The notes: generated by a model not told the origin, from the sequence alone. A stretch of DNA of 64,000 nt from Cellvibrio sp. KY-GH-1 (GCF_008806975.1 NZ_CP031728.1:2294001-2358000); one strand, 5' to 3'; counted from the first letter of the stretch, positions 42,328 through 52,162 are shown. Made by a program: numbers and translations.

Positions 42328-43242
42328 ATGATAAAAATAATCAGCCTATTTGTTTGCTTGTTCGCCAGCTGCCAACTCCTGGCGGCAGATAAAATCTTGC
42401 GGGTCAACGACTTCAGCGATCCCAATGCCAGCTATGCGATCAAAATGCTTAAGCTCGCAATAGCCCACAGCGACAACCCGAATTACCAGCTGGAAATCAG
42501 CCACGAAAATTTTACTCAAACCCGCACCAATGAAGAAGTTCGTAGTAAAGGATTGCTGGATGTCTGCTGGGCGTCTTCCGACAGCGATATCGAGGCACAG
42601 TTGCGCCCTATACGAATCCCTCTGTTCAAGGGCTTATTGGGCTACCGAATTTTCATTATTAATAAAAATGATCAAGCCAAATTTTCCCACGTAAAAACCC
42701 TGGAAGAATTAAAAAAGCTGACTATTGGTCAGGGGCGCACCTGGGCCGATGGCAGAATTTTGGAGGCAAATGGTTTTAACGTAATTAAAACCAATAAATA
42801 CCCCAGTTTATTTTATATGGTGGAAGGCGGCCGCTTTGATGCCTTCCCGCGCGGCGTAAACGAACCATTTGGCGAACTGGAAACGCGCCCTAATATGGAA
42901 CTGGCTGTAGAAAAAAGCTTGATGCTCTATTACCGCATGCCCTTCTATTTGTTTGTCGCACCGGATAATCAGTCACTGGCAAAAGACTTGGAAACCGGCT
43001 TTGCGCGTGCAATCGCGAATGGTGAATTTGACAAGGTTTTCTATGGCGATAAAGCCATTCAAGATGTCATGCAAAAGGCCAATATGAAAAATCGCAAATT
43101 GTTTAAATTGGATAATCCACTACTCTCTAAGGAAACGCCGGTGGATCGACCCGAACTCTGGTTCGATCCGCAAACGCTTTCCGATGCAGACCAACAAACA
43201 GCGGCGGCTGATCTCAATACCTCAGCCGCTAATAACAACTAG
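42328..43242 (+). CDS. Periplasmic solute-binding-like protein of the xylan locus
   Basis: 304 residues from the ATG that gives a clean signal peptide (MIKIISLFVCLFASCQLLAA, cleaved before DKILR); a longer frame starts at 42160. The mature part has a type-II periplasmic-binding (SBP_bac_3-like) pattern: ILRVNDFSDPNASYAIKML, EVRSKGLLDVCWASSD, LGYRIFIINKND, GRTWADGRIL and RGVNEPFGELE. No ABC permease or ATPase is nearby, so it may serve as an orphan receptor or sensor. Placed 42 bases before the xylanase gene, in the same direction. Confidence 0.75.
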   Translation: MIKIISLFVCLFASCQLLAADKILRVNDFSDPNASYAIKMLKLAIAHSDNPNYQLEISHENFTQTRTNEEVRSKGLLDVCWASSDSDIEAQLRPIRIPLFKGLLGYRIFIINKNDQAKFSHVKTLEELKKLTIGQGRTWADGRILEANGFNVIKTNKYPSLFYMVEGGRFDAFPRGVNEPFGELETRPNMELAVEKSLMLYYRMPFYLFVAPDNQSLAKDLETGFARAIANGEFDKVFYGDKAIQDVMQKANMKNRKLFKLDNPLLSKETPVDRPELWFDPQTLSDADQQTAAADLNTSAANNN

Positions 43243-43284
43243 GCATAGATTTCGTTAACTATTATCAACCGAGGAATAATCACA

Positions 43285-44421
43285 ATGCATATTTCACGCA
43301 GACACTTGTTGGCACTGGGCGGCAGTACTGCTGCGCTTATTGGTGCTGCCAAATTACAAGCCGCCCAAAAAGCGGCGGCGGCAACCGGGCTAAAAGAAGC
43401 TTATAAAGACGATTTCCTCATTGGGGCCGCCCTGAGCGTAAATATTATTCGCGCGCAAGATCCGAAATTGGTTGCGCTGATTAATAAAGACTTTAATTCG
43501 ATCACGCCGGAAAATTGCATGAAATGGGGTGAGGTGCGTAATGAAGATGGCAGTTGGAAATGGCAAGACGCCGATGCGTTTATAGACTTCGGTAGCAAAC
43601 ATAATTTACATATGGTTGGCCACACATTGGGCTGGCACAGCCAGATTCCCGACAGTGTGTTTAAAAACAAAGATGGCAACTACATCTCTAAAGAAGAATT
43701 GGCGAAAAAGCAAAAGGAACACATCACCACGATTGTGGAACGCTACAAAGGCAAACTCGCTGCTTGGGATGTGGTCAATGAGGCAGTGGGTGATGATGGC
43801 AAAATGCGCGATAGCCATTGGTACAAAATTATGGGCGACGATTTTTTGCTAAATGCCTTTAATCTCGCTCATGAAGTAGACCCAAAAGCGCACCTGATGT
43901 ACAACGACTACAACAATGAACGCGCCGATAAACGCAAAGCAACCCTGGAGATGCTGACGCGTTTGCAAAAACGCGGCGCGCCCATTCATGGTTTGGGCAT
44001 GCAAGCACACGTGGGGCTGGAAACCAAAATGAAAGATTTTGAAGACAGCATACTCGCCTATTCCAAGTTGGGCTTAAAAATCCATCTCACCGAATTGGAT
44101 ATTGATGTATTACCCTCGGTATGGAATTTACCCGTTGCTGAAATCTCTACCCGCTTCGACTATAAACCTGAGCGCGATCCTTACATCAAAGGCTTGCCAA
44201 AAGATATCGATAAAAAGCTCGCAAAAGCCTATGAAACCCTGTTTAAGATTTTAATCAAGCATCGCGATAAAGTAGATCGCGTTACTTTCTGGGGTGTGAG
44301 CGACGATGCCAGCTGGCTGAACGACTTCCCCATCAAGGGCCGCACTAATTACCCACTCCTATTTGATCGCCAACAGCAACCCAAAAGCGCCTATTTCCGT
44401 TTGCTGGATCTGAAACGTTAA
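43285..44421 (+). CDS. GH10 endo-1,4-beta-xylanase
   Basis: 378 residues with a Tat-type signal (SRRHLLALGG, residues 5-14) and a single GH10 TIM barrel, no carbohydrate-binding module. Catalytic acid/base Glu in WDVVNEAV and nucleophile Glu in IHLTELDID; also MVGHTLGWHSQIP and VTFWGVSDDASWL. It hydrolyses internal xylan bonds or xylo-oligosaccharides. The lack of binding modules and the Tat signal suggest a periplasmic or membrane-near enzyme acting on oligosaccharides, in line with the neighbouring GH67. It resembles the Xyn10D type of Cellvibrio. Confidence 0.93.
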   Translation: MHISRRHLLALGGSTAALIGAAKLQAAQKAAAATGLKEAYKDDFLIGAALSVNIIRAQDPKLVALINKDFNSITPENCMKWGEVRNEDGSWKWQDADAFIDFGSKHNLHMVGHTLGWHSQIPDSVFKNKDGNYISKEELAKKQKEHITTIVERYKGKLAAWDVVNEAVGDDGKMRDSHWYKIMGDDFLLNAFNLAHEVDPKAHLMYNDYNNERADKRKATLEMLTRLQKRGAPIHGLGMQAHVGLETKMKDFEDSILAYSKLGLKIHLTELDIDVLPSVWNLPVAEISTRFDYKPERDPYIKGLPKDIDKKLAKAYETLFKILIKHRDKVDRVTFWGVSDDASWLNDFPIKGRTNYPLLFDRQQQPKSAYFRLLDLKR

Positions 44422-44437
44422 TGACGAACCATGCCCA

Positions 44438-44456
44438 CGCCGCTCAAACAGCGGCG
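44438..44456 (+). terminator. Hairpin after the xylanase gene
   Basis: CGCCGCT pairs with AGCGGCG around a 5-base loop, 17 bases past the stop codon. There is no T-run, so termination would need Rho or be weak. Confidence 0.35.
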
Positions 44457-44627
44457 CGGGTAACACCGTCCGTAGGCCAGTCACTTTACGACTCACAGAC
44501 TGACAAATTTTGTCGCACTTTCTCCTGTCACCCCTCAAAAAATGCGTGCTATCGGCATTGGAATTGACTTCTTGTAACAAATATCTATTAATTGCAGCTC
44601 CTTTAATTTCAATACACGGAGTATGTA

Positions 44628-45347
44628 ATGTCACAAACCAATCCTTATGAAGCCCCCGCGTCCGACCTCAATCAACCCTCTGCGGCAGGCGATCACCCGT
44701 TAAATCCCAATTGGCAAATTGGCTCAGTACTGTCAGAAGCCTGGGAGCTGACCAACGGTTTTAAAGCAACCATGTGGGGAGCATTTCTACTCTATATGGC
44801 CGTTGTATTTGGCGTTTCTATTGTTGGCGGTATAGTGACCGCCGGCGCAGCGGCACTATCAGCAACCACCTCAATTGTTCTGATGGTTGTGGTACAGCTT
44901 GCACAACTGTTGGTGAGCGCACCGCTCGGCGCTGGTCTTTTTATGATTGGAATCAAACGCGCCTCAGGCCAGCCTGTAAGCGCATTTATGGTATTTGACT
45001 ATTTCCCCAAAACCCTGCCCTTGTTCTTTGCCTACTTGTTGATGATGGTGTTAATCGCCATTGGCTTCGTATTGTTGGTCATTCCCGGAATCTATTTGAT
45101 GATTGCCTATGCACTCGCGTTGCCATTGTTAGTCAATAAAAATCTGGGAATTTGGGATGCGCTAGAGACCTCACGTAAAGGAATCACCCCTTGCTGGTTC
45201 CGCTTTTTCGGCTTTGGACTTCTTGCCATACTGATCGCTATTATTGCTTCATTGCCATTATTCATCGGCCTTATCTGGGTTTTACCTTGGCTATACGTTG
45301 CTGTTGGCATTATCTACCGCGATCTCTTTGGCGTGAACGTGAATTAA
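44628..45347 (+). CDS. Multi-pass inner-membrane protein, unknown function
   Basis: 239 residues. The N-terminus (NPYEAPASDL) is a frequent start in small bacterial membrane proteins of the BPSS1780/YciC-like type. Five or six membrane helices follow from residue 55, with VIPGIYLMIAYALALPLLV and RKGITPCWFRFFGF as the most telling parts; this WxALExSRKxxxxxWFRxFGF pattern is shared with the GPDPase-membrane-domain-like families. Function unknown. A strong bidirectional terminator follows, shared with the convergent esterase gene. Confidence 0.75.
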   Translation: MSQTNPYEAPASDLNQPSAAGDHPLNPNWQIGSVLSEAWELTNGFKATMWGAFLLYMAVVFGVSIVGGIVTAGAAALSATTSIVLMVVVQLAQLLVSAPLGAGLFMIGIKRASGQPVSAFMVFDYFPKTLPLFFAYLLMMVLIAIGFVLLVIPGIYLMIAYALALPLLVNKNLGIWDALETSRKGITPCWFRFFGFGLLAILIAIIASLPLFIGLIWVLPWLYVAVGIIYRDLFGVNVN

Positions 45348-45370
45348 TAACGCACTACCAAGCGCAATAA

Positions 45371-45404
45371 AAAAAGCCAAAGGAGGACTCCTTTGGCTTT
45401 TTTG
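45371..45404. terminator. Bidirectional terminator
   Basis: AAAAAGCCAAAGGAG pairs with CTCCTTTGGCTTTTTT around a 3-4 base loop. It has A- and T-runs on both sides and lies between two convergent genes. Confidence 0.88.
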
Positions 45405-45429
45405 TTTTCAGTTCGCAAGATTTGTACGC

Positions 45430-46521
45430 TTACCAATTCATTTTTTGTTTAATAAACGCGGTTAATTTTTCTGCATTGGCTTTATGTTGAGCAATGCGCG
45501 GGTGACCACCAAATCCGGTAAAGTCAAAAAATATAGTATCCAGTTTTTGATCGTTATTTTCCTTTTTCATACGCTCAACGGCGGCACTAATATAGCCAGG
45601 CCACTTGGGTGTCGCCGTTGCATCCATACTACCCAACGCGCAAATAATAAAAGCGTTCGGGTATTTGGCGCGAATACTACGCACGAAGTCGATATAAGCC
45701 TGCACGCGTTGTGCATCGGTGGGCACCGGTTGTAAGCGTTTTTCGCGATCAATCAACCAGGAATCGTTTTGCAATAAATTAACCACTACCAGATCCGGTG
45801 TCCACTGGGAAAAATCCCAACGACTATCATTGTTTCCCACCGCACTTAACTGGTCGTAAAACTGCGGCATAATAAATGGGAACCAACTGATCATAATGCC
45901 GATACCACTTTGCGAAATGGTGTGTAACTCAGCATTCAGGCTACGCGCCGTTATCGCGCCGTAAGCCCAGTAATTATTTTTTTCACTGAGCAAATGATCC
46001 ATGCCATTATCGGCACCTTCATTACCCATTCCGGTGCTGATCGAATCACCATAAATTTCCATCCGCCGCGTAGGACGCGCAGGTGGCGCCAACAACTTGG
46101 CATTTTCATCCAGTAATAGTCCTTTAAATGCCGTCGCGCCTTCTTCACCTTCAGTACGTTTATAGATTTCCACACCGTGATTGCCCGCTTTCAATGCGGT
46201 ACTGATCACATAGGTTTGCTCGCCCTTCTTCGCCTCCAATACATAGGGATGCTGAGTTTCGCCGTCGATAAAAATATTAAAGTAATTTTTCCCCAACTGG
46301 TCATCCAGCTTAATCGCCAGTGAGGTACCGGTGAAATTGGCTTTAATGCTAGTCCCTGCCCAGGAAACTTGCGGGGCCTTTTTATCAGAAAAATCCACGC
46401 GCCCGGTGTATAAATAATTGGAATTATCTGGCGATACTAACTGCGCAGCTTCGGTGGAGACTCCTAAAAAAATTAAATATGACGACAAGAGACATTGGGA
46501 AAAAAATTTTACACCACTCAT
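45430..46521 (-). CDS. CE2 acetyl xylan esterase
   Basis: 363 residues from ATG 46521 (the open frame's first codon is a TTG). Signal peptide (about 1-26), a jelly-roll domain (about 30-135), and an SGNH-hydrolase domain with the nucleophile in IYGDSISTGMG, a Gly-containing block 2/3 (GIGIMISWF, VNLLQNDSW) and the catalytic His in FGGHPRIAQH. This two-domain plan is family CE2, known from Cellvibrio japonicus, whose members deacetylate xylans and other plant polysaccharides. Consistent with the nearby xylan genes. Confidence 0.88.
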   Translation of the reverse strand: MSGVKFFSQCLLSSYLIFLGVSTEAAQLVSPDNSNYLYTGRVDFSDKKAPQVSWAGTSIKANFTGTSLAIKLDDQLGKNYFNIFIDGETQHPYVLEAKKGEQTYVISTALKAGNHGVEIYKRTEGEEGATAFKGLLLDENAKLLAPPARPTRRMEIYGDSISTGMGNEGADNGMDHLLSEKNNYWAYGAITARSLNAELHTISQSGIGIMISWFPFIMPQFYDQLSAVGNNDSRWDFSQWTPDLVVVNLLQNDSWLIDREKRLQPVPTDAQRVQAYIDFVRSIRAKYPNAFIICALGSMDATATPKWPGYISAAVERMKKENNDQKLDTIFFDFTGFGGHPRIAQHKANAEKLTAFIKQKMNW

Positions 46522-46784
46522 CAAATTGCTCTCACTAAATTAAATACTCTCACTGACTGATGAAACAATACCAAATTAATTTTTTATTAATAAAAACAAA
46601 AGCTGAAAACTGCCTGATTGATCTCAAAAAATGAATCTGGAATCACTCGAATAATTCGCAAAGAAGATTTTGGCACATAAGCAATTATATGCAAATTGAC
46701 AATTTGGCTTTTTGAAAACATCCTCATGCTCCCGAGGAAGTAGAGCTAGCTCGGGAACACTTTAATTTATAACGAGGACAAAAA

Positions 46785-47279
46785 ATGAATTTTTCAAGAA
46801 TGCTGAAGGCAATAGCTTTTCTGGGATTGATCACAACCGGATTTTCCGCATCTGCCGCACCCGTATCCTGTACATGGCAATACGCAGGCGGTGGCGGTGG
46901 CGGTGGCACCTGGGTAAATGCAGAAGTGTGCCTGCAATACCTCTATAATGGTTCGCAAATAGTTGGCGCAAACCACATAGCGACAAGAACAAAAACATTT
47001 TACAACGGTTACCTGCAACAGTGCGTTATTAGCACTGCCTCAGGCTACAGCTACTCCGGTAGCTGCGAATCGCCAAGCTTTTTCACTTCAACACCTGTAA
47101 CTACCACTTCATCCAGCAGCTCATCATCAAGCTCTGCGCCTGCATCAGGAACAGTACTATTCTCAGGCTACTGCAATTACCTGGATAACAGCTGCATGGA
47201 AGGGAACGGCAGAAGATGCGGTGCAATGAACGGTAATTTTGTGGTTTCGAATTGGAACTATACCTGCACAGCAAAATAA
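46785..47279 (+). CDS. Secreted small protein with a Ser linker
   Basis: 164 residues with a Sec signal peptide (about 1-25, cut after ASAA). The first domain has a Gly-run (GGGGGGG) and a Cys pair; it is followed by a Ser-rich linker (about 104-120) and a second small Cys-containing domain (GYCNYLDNSCMEGNGRRCGAMNGNF). The two modules joined by poly-Ser fit a secreted or surface-attached protein of this genus. Function unknown. Ribosome site GAGGAC. Confidence 0.6.
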   Translation: MNFSRMLKAIAFLGLITTGFSASAAPVSCTWQYAGGGGGGGTWVNAEVCLQYLYNGSQIVGANHIATRTKTFYNGYLQQCVISTASGYSYSGSCESPSFFTSTPVTTTSSSSSSSSSAPASGTVLFSGYCNYLDNSCMEGNGRRCGAMNGNFVVSNWNYTCTAK

Positions 47280-47285
47280 AAATAG

Positions 47286-47313
47286 GGCCCGCTTTTTATG
47301 GCGGGCCATATTT
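47286..47313 (+). terminator. Terminator after the secreted Ser-linker protein
   Basis: GGCCCGC pairs with GCGGGCC around an 8-base loop, followed by ATATTT. Read on the other strand it can also serve the DUF1501 gene that converges on it. Confidence 0.6.
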
Positions 47314-47334
47314 CCGCTAAACATTTAACACTTC

Positions 47335-48723
47335 TCAACTCTTAAAAAAGCCAAGATCCACACCATTAAAACGCACCAGATTGGGAAATACATCAGAAAA
47401 ATTTCCACTGGGCAATCCATACCAATTCGCAAGTGTCGCCGCATATTGATCCATGCTGGTGGTGGGAATAATGCGTCCCTCACCGATATCGTCTTTGCCA
47501 CCAATGATCAGTTCGGGAAATTGGCCATAAATGCGCCCGCCGTTAATCGCCCCTCCCATTACCATTTGGTGGCTACCCCAGCCATGATCTGTGCCATCAC
47601 CGTTACTGGTGAGGGTGCGACCAAAGTCGGACGTTGTGAAGGTTGTTACCTGACTTGCGATCCCCAGTTCTTCGGTTGCCTTATAAAAGGCATCCAGCGC
47701 ACTGCTTAACTGGCCGAGCAACAGCACATGGCGACGCAATTGATCGCCGTGTGTATCGTAATCGCCTATTCCAATAAAAAATGTTTGGCGTTTTACCGTC
47801 AGTGCGTTGCGTGCAGACAGCAGCTGCGCCACCATTTTTAAATTATTAGCCAAGGGATTATTCGCGGGAAATGCGGTTTGTAGCGGCGCCTGAGCATCCA
47901 GGGCGGCTTTTACTTCTCCGGCCAAGTCCCACGCGATAGTTTGGGTCCGTGCGAATTCGCGCTGGAAAATGTTTTCCTGTTGTTGCGCCAATAAAGTTTT
48001 ATAGATCTGAATACGACTTAGCTCACGCGCATCAGTCGCTTTGGTATTAAAGTTTTCTAATTCTTTAATGCCACCTGCGTCGATTGAATAGGGCGTAACG
48101 CTCGCACCACTTTGCCAAATATTGGAGCCGCTCAGTGAAATATTCATCGACAGCTTTTTATTGGCATTTACCGATGACATGGCATCTGCAGCGCGACCAG
48201 CCCAACCGTTGCGGCGCGCACTGGATTGCAAGCTCTGTAAAAAGGTTTGCTGATCGTTGTGGGAAAATAATTGTGGTGGCAATAGCGCTTTATTGCTCTG
48301 ATAGCTAGTGCGAGTAACCGGCTCCACTAACGCACCAACGTTCGCCACAAATGATAACTTACCTGAATTGAATAGCTGTTGCACCTGCGGCATGGCTGCA
48401 TGCAAACCGAGCTGTAGACTCGCATTTTGCGGCGTATTGATCGGTAACAAACTTCCCTGCTCCAACGCAAGAGTTTGGCGCGAGGCTCTATAAACGTTGT
48501 ATTCGGCATCGCTACGCGGCACCAACATATTAAAAGCATCATTTCCCCCAAAAAGGAAAATGCATACCAATGCCTTGTAGTCATCAGCGGGCTGCGTGAG
48601 GGCATTCGCTAACTGAAATTGAGCACCGGCAGCAGCGAATGAGCTGCTGGCATAAAGTGCACCGGAGCCAAGAGCCACGGAGCAAGCGTTGCGCAATAAA
48701 ATGCGTCGATTTATAGGTTTCAT
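47335..48723 (-). CDS. DUF1501 family protein
   Basis: 462 residues with a Tat-type signal (NRRILLRNACS) at residues 4-14 and the DUF1501 core: LVCIFLFGGNDAFNMLVPRSD, TFTTSDFGRTLTSNGDGTDHGWGSHQMVMGG (split here) and IIPTTSMDQYAATLANWYG. The DHGWG block gives potential metal or active-site residues as in alkaline-phosphatase-fold proteins, to which DUF1501 is related. Begins four bases after the DUF1800 stop. DUF1501 and DUF1800 genes commonly occur as a pair; their joint role is unknown. Confidence 0.87.
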   Translation of the reverse strand: MKPINRRILLRNACSVALGSGALYASSSFAAAGAQFQLANALTQPADDYKALVCIFLFGGNDAFNMLVPRSDAEYNVYRASRQTLALEQGSLLPINTPQNASLQLGLHAAMPQVQQLFNSGKLSFVANVGALVEPVTRTSYQSNKALLPPQLFSHNDQQTFLQSLQSSARRNGWAGRAADAMSSVNANKKLSMNISLSGSNIWQSGASVTPYSIDAGGIKELENFNTKATDARELSRIQIYKTLLAQQQENIFQREFARTQTIAWDLAGEVKAALDAQAPLQTAFPANNPLANNLKMVAQLLSARNALTVKRQTFFIGIGDYDTHGDQLRRHVLLLGQLSSALDAFYKATEELGIASQVTTFTTSDFGRTLTSNGDGTDHGWGSHQMVMGGAINGGRIYGQFPELIIGGKDDIGEGRIIPTTSMDQYAATLANWYGLPSGNFSDVFPNLVRFNGVDLGFFKS

Positions 48724-48727
48724 TGCA

Positions 48728-50692
48728 TCACCGTTGCGCTGCATATTCAGGGGAGGCCAACACCAAAAACAATGCTTCGTAAATCATGGTATCGCGCTGC
48801 CAGGTTTGACCTTCAGGCCCCCAGGTTGGGTCCACTTTGTTTGCATTTAGATGATTCAAGATAACATCGTACATAGACTGACTCATCTGGCCCGCCATTA
48901 ATAGCAAGTTTAAATGATCTAATAATTCTGCCGGGTTGTTGGTGAGTTCGCGCTCACGATCCAAATGCAAGCGCGGCGAAAACGCATCCCATAAACCATC
49001 GATGGTTGGCTCCAGCCAATCGTGGGGAGTGTCGCGCCAGAAGGTCGCGTTACTCAAGGTACTCACCTGCGACATAATCATGCTTTCAGTGTGAATTTGA
49101 AACTCAGGGGAATTTAAATTGCTATTTTTTATTTCACCGGGATGCTGGTAATCCGGTCGATAAAAATTAAATACCGACGGTGAACCAAAGGGGCGCTGTC
49201 CCATTAGCCGACCAGATCCATAAAATCGAACCCGCTTACCCGTAACACTTTCTCCCTTTAATTGGGATGGAGTTCCGGTTCCCTTAAATGCGCGCCAGAG
49301 GTGTGCCGTTTTTAAAATCGGCTCGCGCAACTTTCCAAAGGTGTTGGGTGCAGTTTTGTAGCCATTTTGCGCTTCGTCGTCCAGCAAAATAGCTTTAATG
49401 ACTGCTTTCATATCGCCTTTTACATTCTTGCCGTTATTGTTAAATACGCTGGCAACACGACTTACGTAGCCTGGCGAGGGGTTGCTGGTCACTAATCGCT
49501 GGATGAGTTGCTTGCTGATAAACGGCGCAACATTGGCGTGCGAAAATAAAATATCCAGTGCTGCATCGATATCCTGCTCCGGCGTTTTATCGGCAGCAAT
49601 TGTCTGATTGCCGAATAATACTTTCGCATTAAAATCATGGTAATTATTGAACGGCTTCATCGGCAAAATTTCGCTTGCCCCCGACTCTGTCCATTCCCAC
49701 CATTCGTTGATCGTGGCCATATTCCAACCGGTAAATACGCGCGCTAATTCTTTAACCGTGGTTTGGTCATAGGTGGGTATGGGATTATTTTGTGCGTCCA
49801 GTTTAATACTTCCGTCCAAATTCAATTGCACCAAGCCAATGGAAAAAAGCTGCATAATTTCGCGCGCGTAATTTTCATCAGGGCGAATGTTGCGCGTTGT
49901 ATCCGCTTTTTCATTGCGGATCATACTTAGGTATTCACCCATCATAGGGTTGAGCGTAACCGCTTTTAACAGATCTCGATAATTGCCGAAAGCATGTTGC
50001 GCTAGAATGTCTTGGTAATTGGCGATGCCACGCGTATCGTTGTAGAGCACATCAGAGACATTCGAAATCACCAATATCTGACTTAACGAATAGGCAATTC
50101 GCTGGCGTAACTGATCATCGCCCCAGAGCGCGACCTCCCACCAGATATCGCTACGCTGCAAATCACGCAAATAGCCTTCTTCGTTGTCATCCTTCTCAGG
50201 CTGCACCACCAAACCAATTTCGGTAAATCGTTTGTCGAGTAGCGCAAGGTGTTTGGTCTGCGGTTTATTGAATTGCTCTTCCAACCAACCACTCTTGCCC
50301 AGGCTTATTACTCGCTGGACATCTTTTGCGGTAGCCCCAAAGGTCGCTTGCGCAAGAAAACGTACCGCTTCTTTGGCGTCGTTGTAGGCCGGGCTGCCTT
50401 TTAACGGCAATGCCGGGTCAGCGGTTAAGTCGGGCGTAGGATTTTTTGCGGACGCAACAGCACTGGACGTTATTTGGCTGGTTGTCGCTGCTGCACTCGA
50501 CGACGAAAGCGCAACCGACGATGCCACAGCAATGACAGAGGAGGATGCCTGGCCTTGATGATTGCCGCCGTTACTACTGCTACCGCCACTACCGCCACAG
50601 GCAACTAATCCGCTGGATAACCAAACCACACTCATTAATGGCCAACATCCAAAAAACAATGACCAACATGTAAACCTACGCTTTGTTTTCAT
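48728..50692 (-). CDS. DUF1800 family lipoprotein with Ser-rich linker
   Basis: 654 residues from the ATG that starts a lipoprotein signal (lipobox LVAC, Cys32); the open frame reaches 50797. A Ser/Ala-rich linker (about 40-85) leads to the DUF1800 domain: AVRFLAQATFGAT, RIAYSLSQILVIS, NYAREIMQLFSIGL, VFTGWN, FGNYRDLLKAVTL and RPFGSPSVFNFYRPDYQHPG. Paired with DUF1501, as in many Gram-negatives. The signal and linker place it at the cell surface or periplasm. Confidence 0.87.
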   Translation of the reverse strand: MKTKRRFTCWSLFFGCWPLMSVVWLSSGLVACGGSGGSSSNGGNHQGQASSSVIAVASSVALSSSSAAATTSQITSSAVASAKNPTPDLTADPALPLKGSPAYNDAKEAVRFLAQATFGATAKDVQRVISLGKSGWLEEQFNKPQTKHLALLDKRFTEIGLVVQPEKDDNEEGYLRDLQRSDIWWEVALWGDDQLRQRIAYSLSQILVISNVSDVLYNDTRGIANYQDILAQHAFGNYRDLLKAVTLNPMMGEYLSMIRNEKADTTRNIRPDENYAREIMQLFSIGLVQLNLDGSIKLDAQNNPIPTYDQTTVKELARVFTGWNMATINEWWEWTESGASEILPMKPFNNYHDFNAKVLFGNQTIAADKTPEQDIDAALDILFSHANVAPFISKQLIQRLVTSNPSPGYVSRVASVFNNNGKNVKGDMKAVIKAILLDDEAQNGYKTAPNTFGKLREPILKTAHLWRAFKGTGTPSQLKGESVTGKRVRFYGSGRLMGQRPFGSPSVFNFYRPDYQHPGEIKNSNLNSPEFQIHTESMIMSQVSTLSNATFWRDTPHDWLEPTIDGLWDAFSPRLHLDRERELTNNPAELLDHLNLLLMAGQMSQSMYDVILNHLNANKVDPTWGPEGQTWQRDTMIYEALFLVLASPEYAAQR

Positions 50693-50985
50693 AGCAGCTC
50701 TGAAAATAGTTAGTGTTATTAAAGTAAGCGCGCCAAGGTAATTTAGTTCGATTGTTATTAATATTTTATAGCTTGCGGTAGCGATATAACCGACCACAGA
50801 TTGCGCTTGAGCATAGCCCAGATCTCCTGATCCTTCATCCGCCTTTACACTTTACTCAAACCGAGGTGGTTCCATATCCCTAAGGCGCCCCCACTTGAAT
50901 TCAGTGGGACTTACCCAATATGAAGCTAGCACTGATTTTTATATGACGATCAATGACAAATACTTGTTTATCAAGGAGCCAGAAA

Positions 50986-51231
50986 ATGAATTTTCGGGAG
51001 TATGTGTTATTAGGGTTGGTGTTTGGATTTTTTGCCTGTATCTGGCTAGGCGCCAGATACATTCGCTATTTAAAAAACAAAAAACCCAACACTGAGTTGT
51101 GGGGCACTATTTTTGAAGGAATTACTAATAAATTAATCGACCTGGAACCGATCAAAAAACCGGAAGTGTATATTGAGAAAAAAGCGCCGCGCAGCGGAAA
51201 ATCAAACAATGAAAATGATGAATCGCCATAA
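50986..51231 (+). CDS. Small single-pass membrane protein
   Basis: 81 residues with one membrane helix near the N-terminus (about 6-25, VLLGLVFGFFACIWLGA), then a basic cytoplasmic part (RYIRYLKNKK) and a Lys/Glu/Asn-rich tail. AAGGAGCC seven bases upstream is a strong ribosome site and fixes this start over the one at 50953. Not recognised; about 290 bases upstream hold no other gene. Confidence 0.55.
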   Translation: MNFREYVLLGLVFGFFACIWLGARYIRYLKNKKPNTELWGTIFEGITNKLIDLEPIKKPEVYIEKKAPRSGKSNNENDESP

Positions 51232-51273
51232 TTGATGGTACTCCGAATATATGAAATGCCGGAAATCCAAATG

Positions 51274-52032
51274 TTACGCACGATTAAATTCCATTAATTT
51301 ATCCGGCTTATCGGTAAACACTGCATCCACTCCTAGCGATTGCACGTATTGCCAATCTTCGGTGTGATTAACCGTGTAAACCCAATTTTTTAAACCACGT
51401 TTTTGCGCATCCTGAAGTAATTCGGGCGAAAGAAAACTCAAATGGGTATTGAATGAATAAGCTTTGAGTGGCTCACAGCAGGCGGCATAATCCAGCGGAA
51501 TCCCTTCAATCAGTACACCGCGCTTTACCTGCGGCATTTCACACAGGCATTGGTGCAATTGTTGATGATCAAAACTGGATATTGCGTATTGCTCGTAATT
51601 ACCCTGATGGGTAGCAATATAATCCTGCAAAATACGTTTTAATGCCGGCACAGAATTTTGCCCTTTGATTTCAATATTAAGCAGCGCCTTATCGCCTACC
51701 AACTCCAACACTTGCTGCAACGTTGGAATAGGCTCGCCGTTTTCCAGGCGCTGTTCGCGCAGATAAGCTAACGAATGATCCGTAATAATTCCCTGCCCTG
51801 ACACCACGCGCCCTAAACGCCGGTCATGAGTAACCAATAATTCACCTTCGACTTGAAATACATCGATTTCGACCGCATACACCCCCAGGGTGAGCGCCCG
51901 AGATATAGCTGCCAAACTATTTTCCGGTAAGGGCATTGGTCCCATTTGCGGGCCACCGCGATGGGCAATACATAACAAGGGTTGCCGCTGATTGGGCTGC
52001 GAATGTTTGGGAGAAAAGTCACTGGATGTCAT
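51274..52032 (-). CDS. Glycerophosphodiester phosphodiesterase (GDPD)
   Basis: 252 residues from the ATG at 52032 (a GTG lies seven codons upstream). GDPD core: CIAHRGGPQMGPMPLPENSLAAI, AVEIDVFQVEGELLVTHDRRLGR, LLNIEIKG, YAISSFDHQQL and VYTVNHTEDW. It cleaves glycerophosphodiesters to glycerol-3-phosphate and an alcohol. No signal peptide, so a cytoplasmic enzyme of the UgpQ type. Solitary gene, divergent from the channel gene. Confidence 0.9.
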   Translation of the reverse strand: MTSSDFSPKHSQPNQRQPLLCIAHRGGPQMGPMPLPENSLAAISRALTLGVYAVEIDVFQVEGELLVTHDRRLGRVVSGQGIITDHSLAYLREQRLENGEPIPTLQQVLELVGDKALLNIEIKGQNSVPALKRILQDYIATHQGNYEQYAISSFDHQQLHQCLCEMPQVKRGVLIEGIPLDYAACCEPLKAYSFNTHLSFLSPELLQDAQKRGLKNWVYTVNHTEDWQYVQSLGVDAVFTDKPDKLMEFNRA

Positions 52033-52162
52033 TTTGCGCTCGTTCAGTCTCACTGGTTTTTACTATAATGCCAGCCGTCGCCTGACTGACCAAGCCCAAG
52101 TGAGTTGGTCAACCAAAAGCCAAGACGGGCAAAACCATTTTTTGTAACTCATAGGTGTTATT

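Noticed and set aside
46727..46762. Inverted repeat CTCCCGAG/CTCGGGA before the Ser-linker protein
   Set aside because: The arm is only 7 bases with a 13-base loop, no T-run; it could be chance or a weak terminator of nothing identifiable.
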